Source: Plakobranchus ocellatus (lineage: Eukaryota; Mollusca; Gastropoda; Plakobranchidae). From it: DNA of 23,427 bases. Position 1 is the stretch's first letter. Each line of letters starts with the position of its first letter. The stretch lies in assembly GCA_019648995.1 (NCBI GenBank), contig BLXT01004326.1, positions 1,025,831 through 1,049,257 of the forward strand. Reading direction: 5' to 3'. The position numbers and the translations under genes were made by a program. Shown piece after piece: positions 20,913 through 23,427 of the stretch. The notes beneath the pieces are model-generated. The model had not been told where the DNA came from, made no database searches, and saw only the letters and a list, made by a program, of their open reading frames with translations.

Positions 20913-21897
20913 CATTTTATGTTTTTTATTATTTTTTTTTTATTGCAACTCTTTTCAAGATCTTCTCAGAATTAATTTGCTGGTATAATTAAACTGCTCC
21001 ATTTACAAACGAAAAACCGGTGAAGTGTTTTCTACATTAGCCGTTATTTTATTTTCCTCAAATTGTTTTTTCCGTCATAAGTTTCTTATTTCTTTTTTTT
21101 TGCAAAAGGATAGAGTAACATCCTTCAATCAATGTTGATTTTTCCGGCATTTTCCTGTAATCCTGTCTATCAAGTGCGAAACAGACAAACAAACCTAGAG
21201 GCTATCAAGTTATCCGATGTGATCTAGTGCATTTGAAAAACCTGAGCTTTTTTTTTTTGCGCCGCAATCGCATCTCCAAGTTCAAGTATCCGCTTTATTT
21301 ATTTTAGTTTTTTTTTTTCCGTCATGCCACTGACGTCTGGAGGTGCCGATTCTGTAGGCGGTAAATGTAATGTAAGACGTTTTTGAAAATGTCATCTCAT
21401 TGAGACTGAGTGAAGAAATGCACGTATTTTTATAGGAGCAGATTTAAACACTCCTGAATGTGATGCGAAGGCAAAAAGCGCTAACATTATTAATACAAGT
21501 TTTCAGCACTATAGATCGTGTGGCTAATGCAAAATGATGACTCTTTCAAGAGCAAACACACACAAAAAACAGTAACTTAATTTTATGCTCAAGAGCTTAC
21601 TGTCCATTAATGTGGAAAAAAAATAATAAAACTTAGCTGGTGGTAAGGGAGGTAAGGGAAATTCTGTTTTTTTTAATATTATTTACCTTGCCGTATTAAC
21701 CTTTATCATCTTTAATCTTTAGTATCTATCGGGATAAACCATTTATCACCTCGGAAGTTAAAAAAAAAAAATACAATTGCAGAAAAAGAAAGGCTGACAG
21801 AAAGTTTAAACTACCTAAATTTCATTTACTTAGATAGGAAAAAAATCATTTCTTTCTTAGCGAAACTCTTAATGTGAAAGGATAATTTAAAAAAGAA

Positions 21898-21900
<3 letters not shown>
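20913..21900. other. Unique AT-rich non-coding DNA
   Basis: Several poly-T runs (near 20931-20941, 21092-21100, 21249-21259, 21310-21319). No open frame of note. Confidence 0.5.
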
Positions 21901-21901
<1 letters not shown>

Positions 21902-21952
<51 letters not shown>

Positions 21953-21966
21953 TTATTTATATATAT
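21902..21966. repeat. (TA)23 then (TTTA)n
   Basis: Pure TA alternation 21902-21948 followed by three TTTA units and more TATA to 21966. Confidence 0.96.
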
Positions 21967-22277
21967 CGTGCTCTGTGATGTCTGTTTTATTTTCGATGTG
22001 TTTTTTCGCATTTATTTGTATTTTATTTTGTGTTTGCGTGATCTTAACTGCTAATATTGACTGCTGCTGCCCCAACGGGTGACTGTTGCATTGGATATCA
22101 CAGTAGATGATACACAACATCGCCATGGATCGAACGTAACATTATTTAATAAAGAAAAGAAGACTTGTGATGGTAAAAGATTCAGATGGGTCTGATGACA
22201 ATGCCCATACGTTAAGAACTATATTGATGACCATAATATTAAACTTTAATAAAGAGAAAATAAAGCTAATTATTACA
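21967..22277. other. Unique non-coding DNA
   Basis: T-rich then mixed sequence, no supportable open frame. The frame starting at 22167 has its bulk in the triplet repeat that follows. Confidence 0.5.
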
Positions 22278-22313
22278 CTGCTGTTGCTGCTGCTGACGAC
22301 GACGACGATGATA

Positions 22314-22391
<78 letters not shown>

Positions 22392-22396
22392 GTGAT
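22278..22396. repeat. Compound trinucleotide repeat GCT-GAC-(GAT)25
   Basis: In one unbroken phase from 22280: GCT GTT GCT GCT GCT, then four GAC, two GAT, one AAT, then 25 pure GAT (22316-22390), GGT and GAT. A stop lies in that phase just upstream (22250), and poly-Leu/Thr/Met or poly-Ile frames on either strand are repeat translations. Confidence 0.96.
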
Positions 22397-22489
22397 CGTC
22401 GATTTCTTCCTTCTCATTAAGTATTTATTTTAGTTTAAGAATTGCAGTTTCCTCAATGTTGAATGATTGTGACGTAAACAAATTTTCCA

Positions 22490-22700
22490 TGAACGCGTGG
22501 TGGTTGTGAGGAAGAGTTCTGGCCTGTTGGCCTAGGCTAGGCCTCCGCTCAGGAGAATTCACCTCCTATAATCCAAGGCTTTGGCGCTCCTATCTAGGCC
22601 ATCGGGGCATTGTCCATCAGATGCACCTTGGGCAGCGAGGGAGAAAGCTCAGAGTTTTAGTGTTGGTGCAGACTGCAAGCTGTTACTACAGACCACTGGT
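22490..22700. repeat. GC-rich unclassified segment, possible interspersed repeat
   Basis: About 200 bases clearly richer in G and C than the surroundings, with the near-palindrome GGCCTAGGCTAGGCC (22529-22543) and words such as TTGGCGCTCC and ACCTTGGGCAGC. It has an A-box-like stretch (TGGTTGTGAGGAAG) but no B box, and I found no flanking duplication. It may be a decayed SINE or other dispersed repeat, or a conserved element; family unknown. Confidence 0.35.
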
Positions 22701-23341
22701 GAGCAACTAGAATTTAATTCTACTCATAAATTTGTGTAATTACCTGTGAAGAAAGAGATTTCATAAAAAATTTAAAAACATGCATATGTTGAATGTTCTG
22801 CATCTGTTGATAACTTTGAGCTCCATTACGTTTTGTAGTGTTAAAACCTTAATACTCATGTGTTTCTTCCTCTCTAATTCCAATGATGTTTGATTTTGAG
22901 TGCGCCAGATCCAAATAGGCAGTTTGTAGATCTTGTTGATAGAGATAGCTGAATATATTTTCGCTCACAATACTGACAGCTGATATAAAACTTAACTGTT
23001 GCTAACTCATGTATAACTCAAGAACAGATGTCATAAAGATTGTGTGTTATGACCTGAGAAGTTTTTTTACTGTATAAAAGCAGCGCAATAACTTGAGAAA
23101 TGTTAAACTCTTAAGTGACTGAACTTGCTAGTAAACATAATGATTACTGGCAAGCACTTTACATTCAAAGATATTTGCTCCAGATTAAAGCTAAACGTTA
23201 AAATTAGACAGCGTATGTTTTAGGTTTTTTTATGATTTAACAAACTGCACCTGGATTAAGAATTGAAGAATTGAACCTTGTTCCGATAAATGACAGCAAT
23301 CTGTCGGTCAACCTGCTTTTTGTAGAACCTCGAGGCAATAG
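22701..23341. other. Unique AT-rich non-coding DNA
   Basis: No open frame, motif or repeat recognised before the terminal GAT repeat. Confidence 0.5.
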
Positions 23342-23392
23342 TGATGATTATGAAGATGATGATGGTGATGACGATGATGATGATGATGATGT

Positions 23393-23427
<35 letters not shown>
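23342..23427. repeat. (GAT)n microsatellite at window edge
   Basis: GAT triplets with a few variants (GGT, GAC, GTT) becoming pure toward the end; continues past the window. Confidence 0.96.

Overview
The window reads as non-coding animal DNA, from either a gene desert or a large intron. Three things point to a eukaryote with a repeat-rich genome. Unique sequence is AT-rich. Dozens of long microsatellites are present: (AG/CT)n, (AT)n, (CAT/GAT)n, (CA/GT)n and a TCTA block. Several tRNA-derived SINEs carry recognisable pol III A and B boxes. The style (very long GA/CT tracts, GATCTAG-rich unique DNA, short tRNA SINEs whose body holds a GTCCACCCAGC-type core) fits a lophotrochozoan, most likely a mollusc and perhaps a gastropod. 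That placement is an inference from texture, since no diagnostic gene is present.

No protein-coding gene can be supported. Open frames of 60-180 codons are either translations of microsatellites (Ser/Leu, Arg/Glu, His, Met, Ile or Tyr runs), artefacts of the N gap, or short frames without recognisable domains. No functional tRNA, rRNA or other structured RNA gene was recognised. Virus-like elements, LINE reverse-transcriptase motifs and DNA transposases were not seen.

Layout. 1-6.8 kb: mostly unique AT-rich DNA holding a degenerate 41-bp minisatellite (653-1150) with an 82-bp dimeric higher-order period in its centre. 6.8-10.5 kb: microsatellite-dense. It has a CT/C18/CT tract, a 177-bp tandem repeat (7515-7920), two purine-rich (GA) domains, and between them a GC-richer unique segment with a cluster of transcription-factor-like motifs; it ends in (CAT)23(TC)20. 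10.5-12.7 kb: unique DNA with a motif cluster at 12121-12235 (E-box palindrome, CCAAT, two inverted octamers). 12682-13412: an assembly gap of 731 N. 13.4-15.2 kb: a repeat hot spot with a 16-bp minisatellite, two minus-strand copies of one SINE family, a third tRNA-like head, a CT/TCTA microsatellite and a very short SINE. 15.2-18.7 kb: unique DNA, (AT)34, a second copy of the short SINE with a perfect 13-bp target-site duplication, and two more GA tracts. 18.7-23.4 kb: a degenerate SINE head, an ATC-rich tract, a CT tract, (TA)n, a compound trinucleotide repeat, a GC-rich unclassified segment, and a terminal (GAT)n. Both window ends lie inside microsatellites.

Since no genes are visible, there is no pathway to describe. 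The interest lies in the repeat families (short SINE, dimeric minisatellite, 16-bp minisatellite, 177-bp tandem) and in a few candidate regulatory segments that comparative data could confirm or dismiss.
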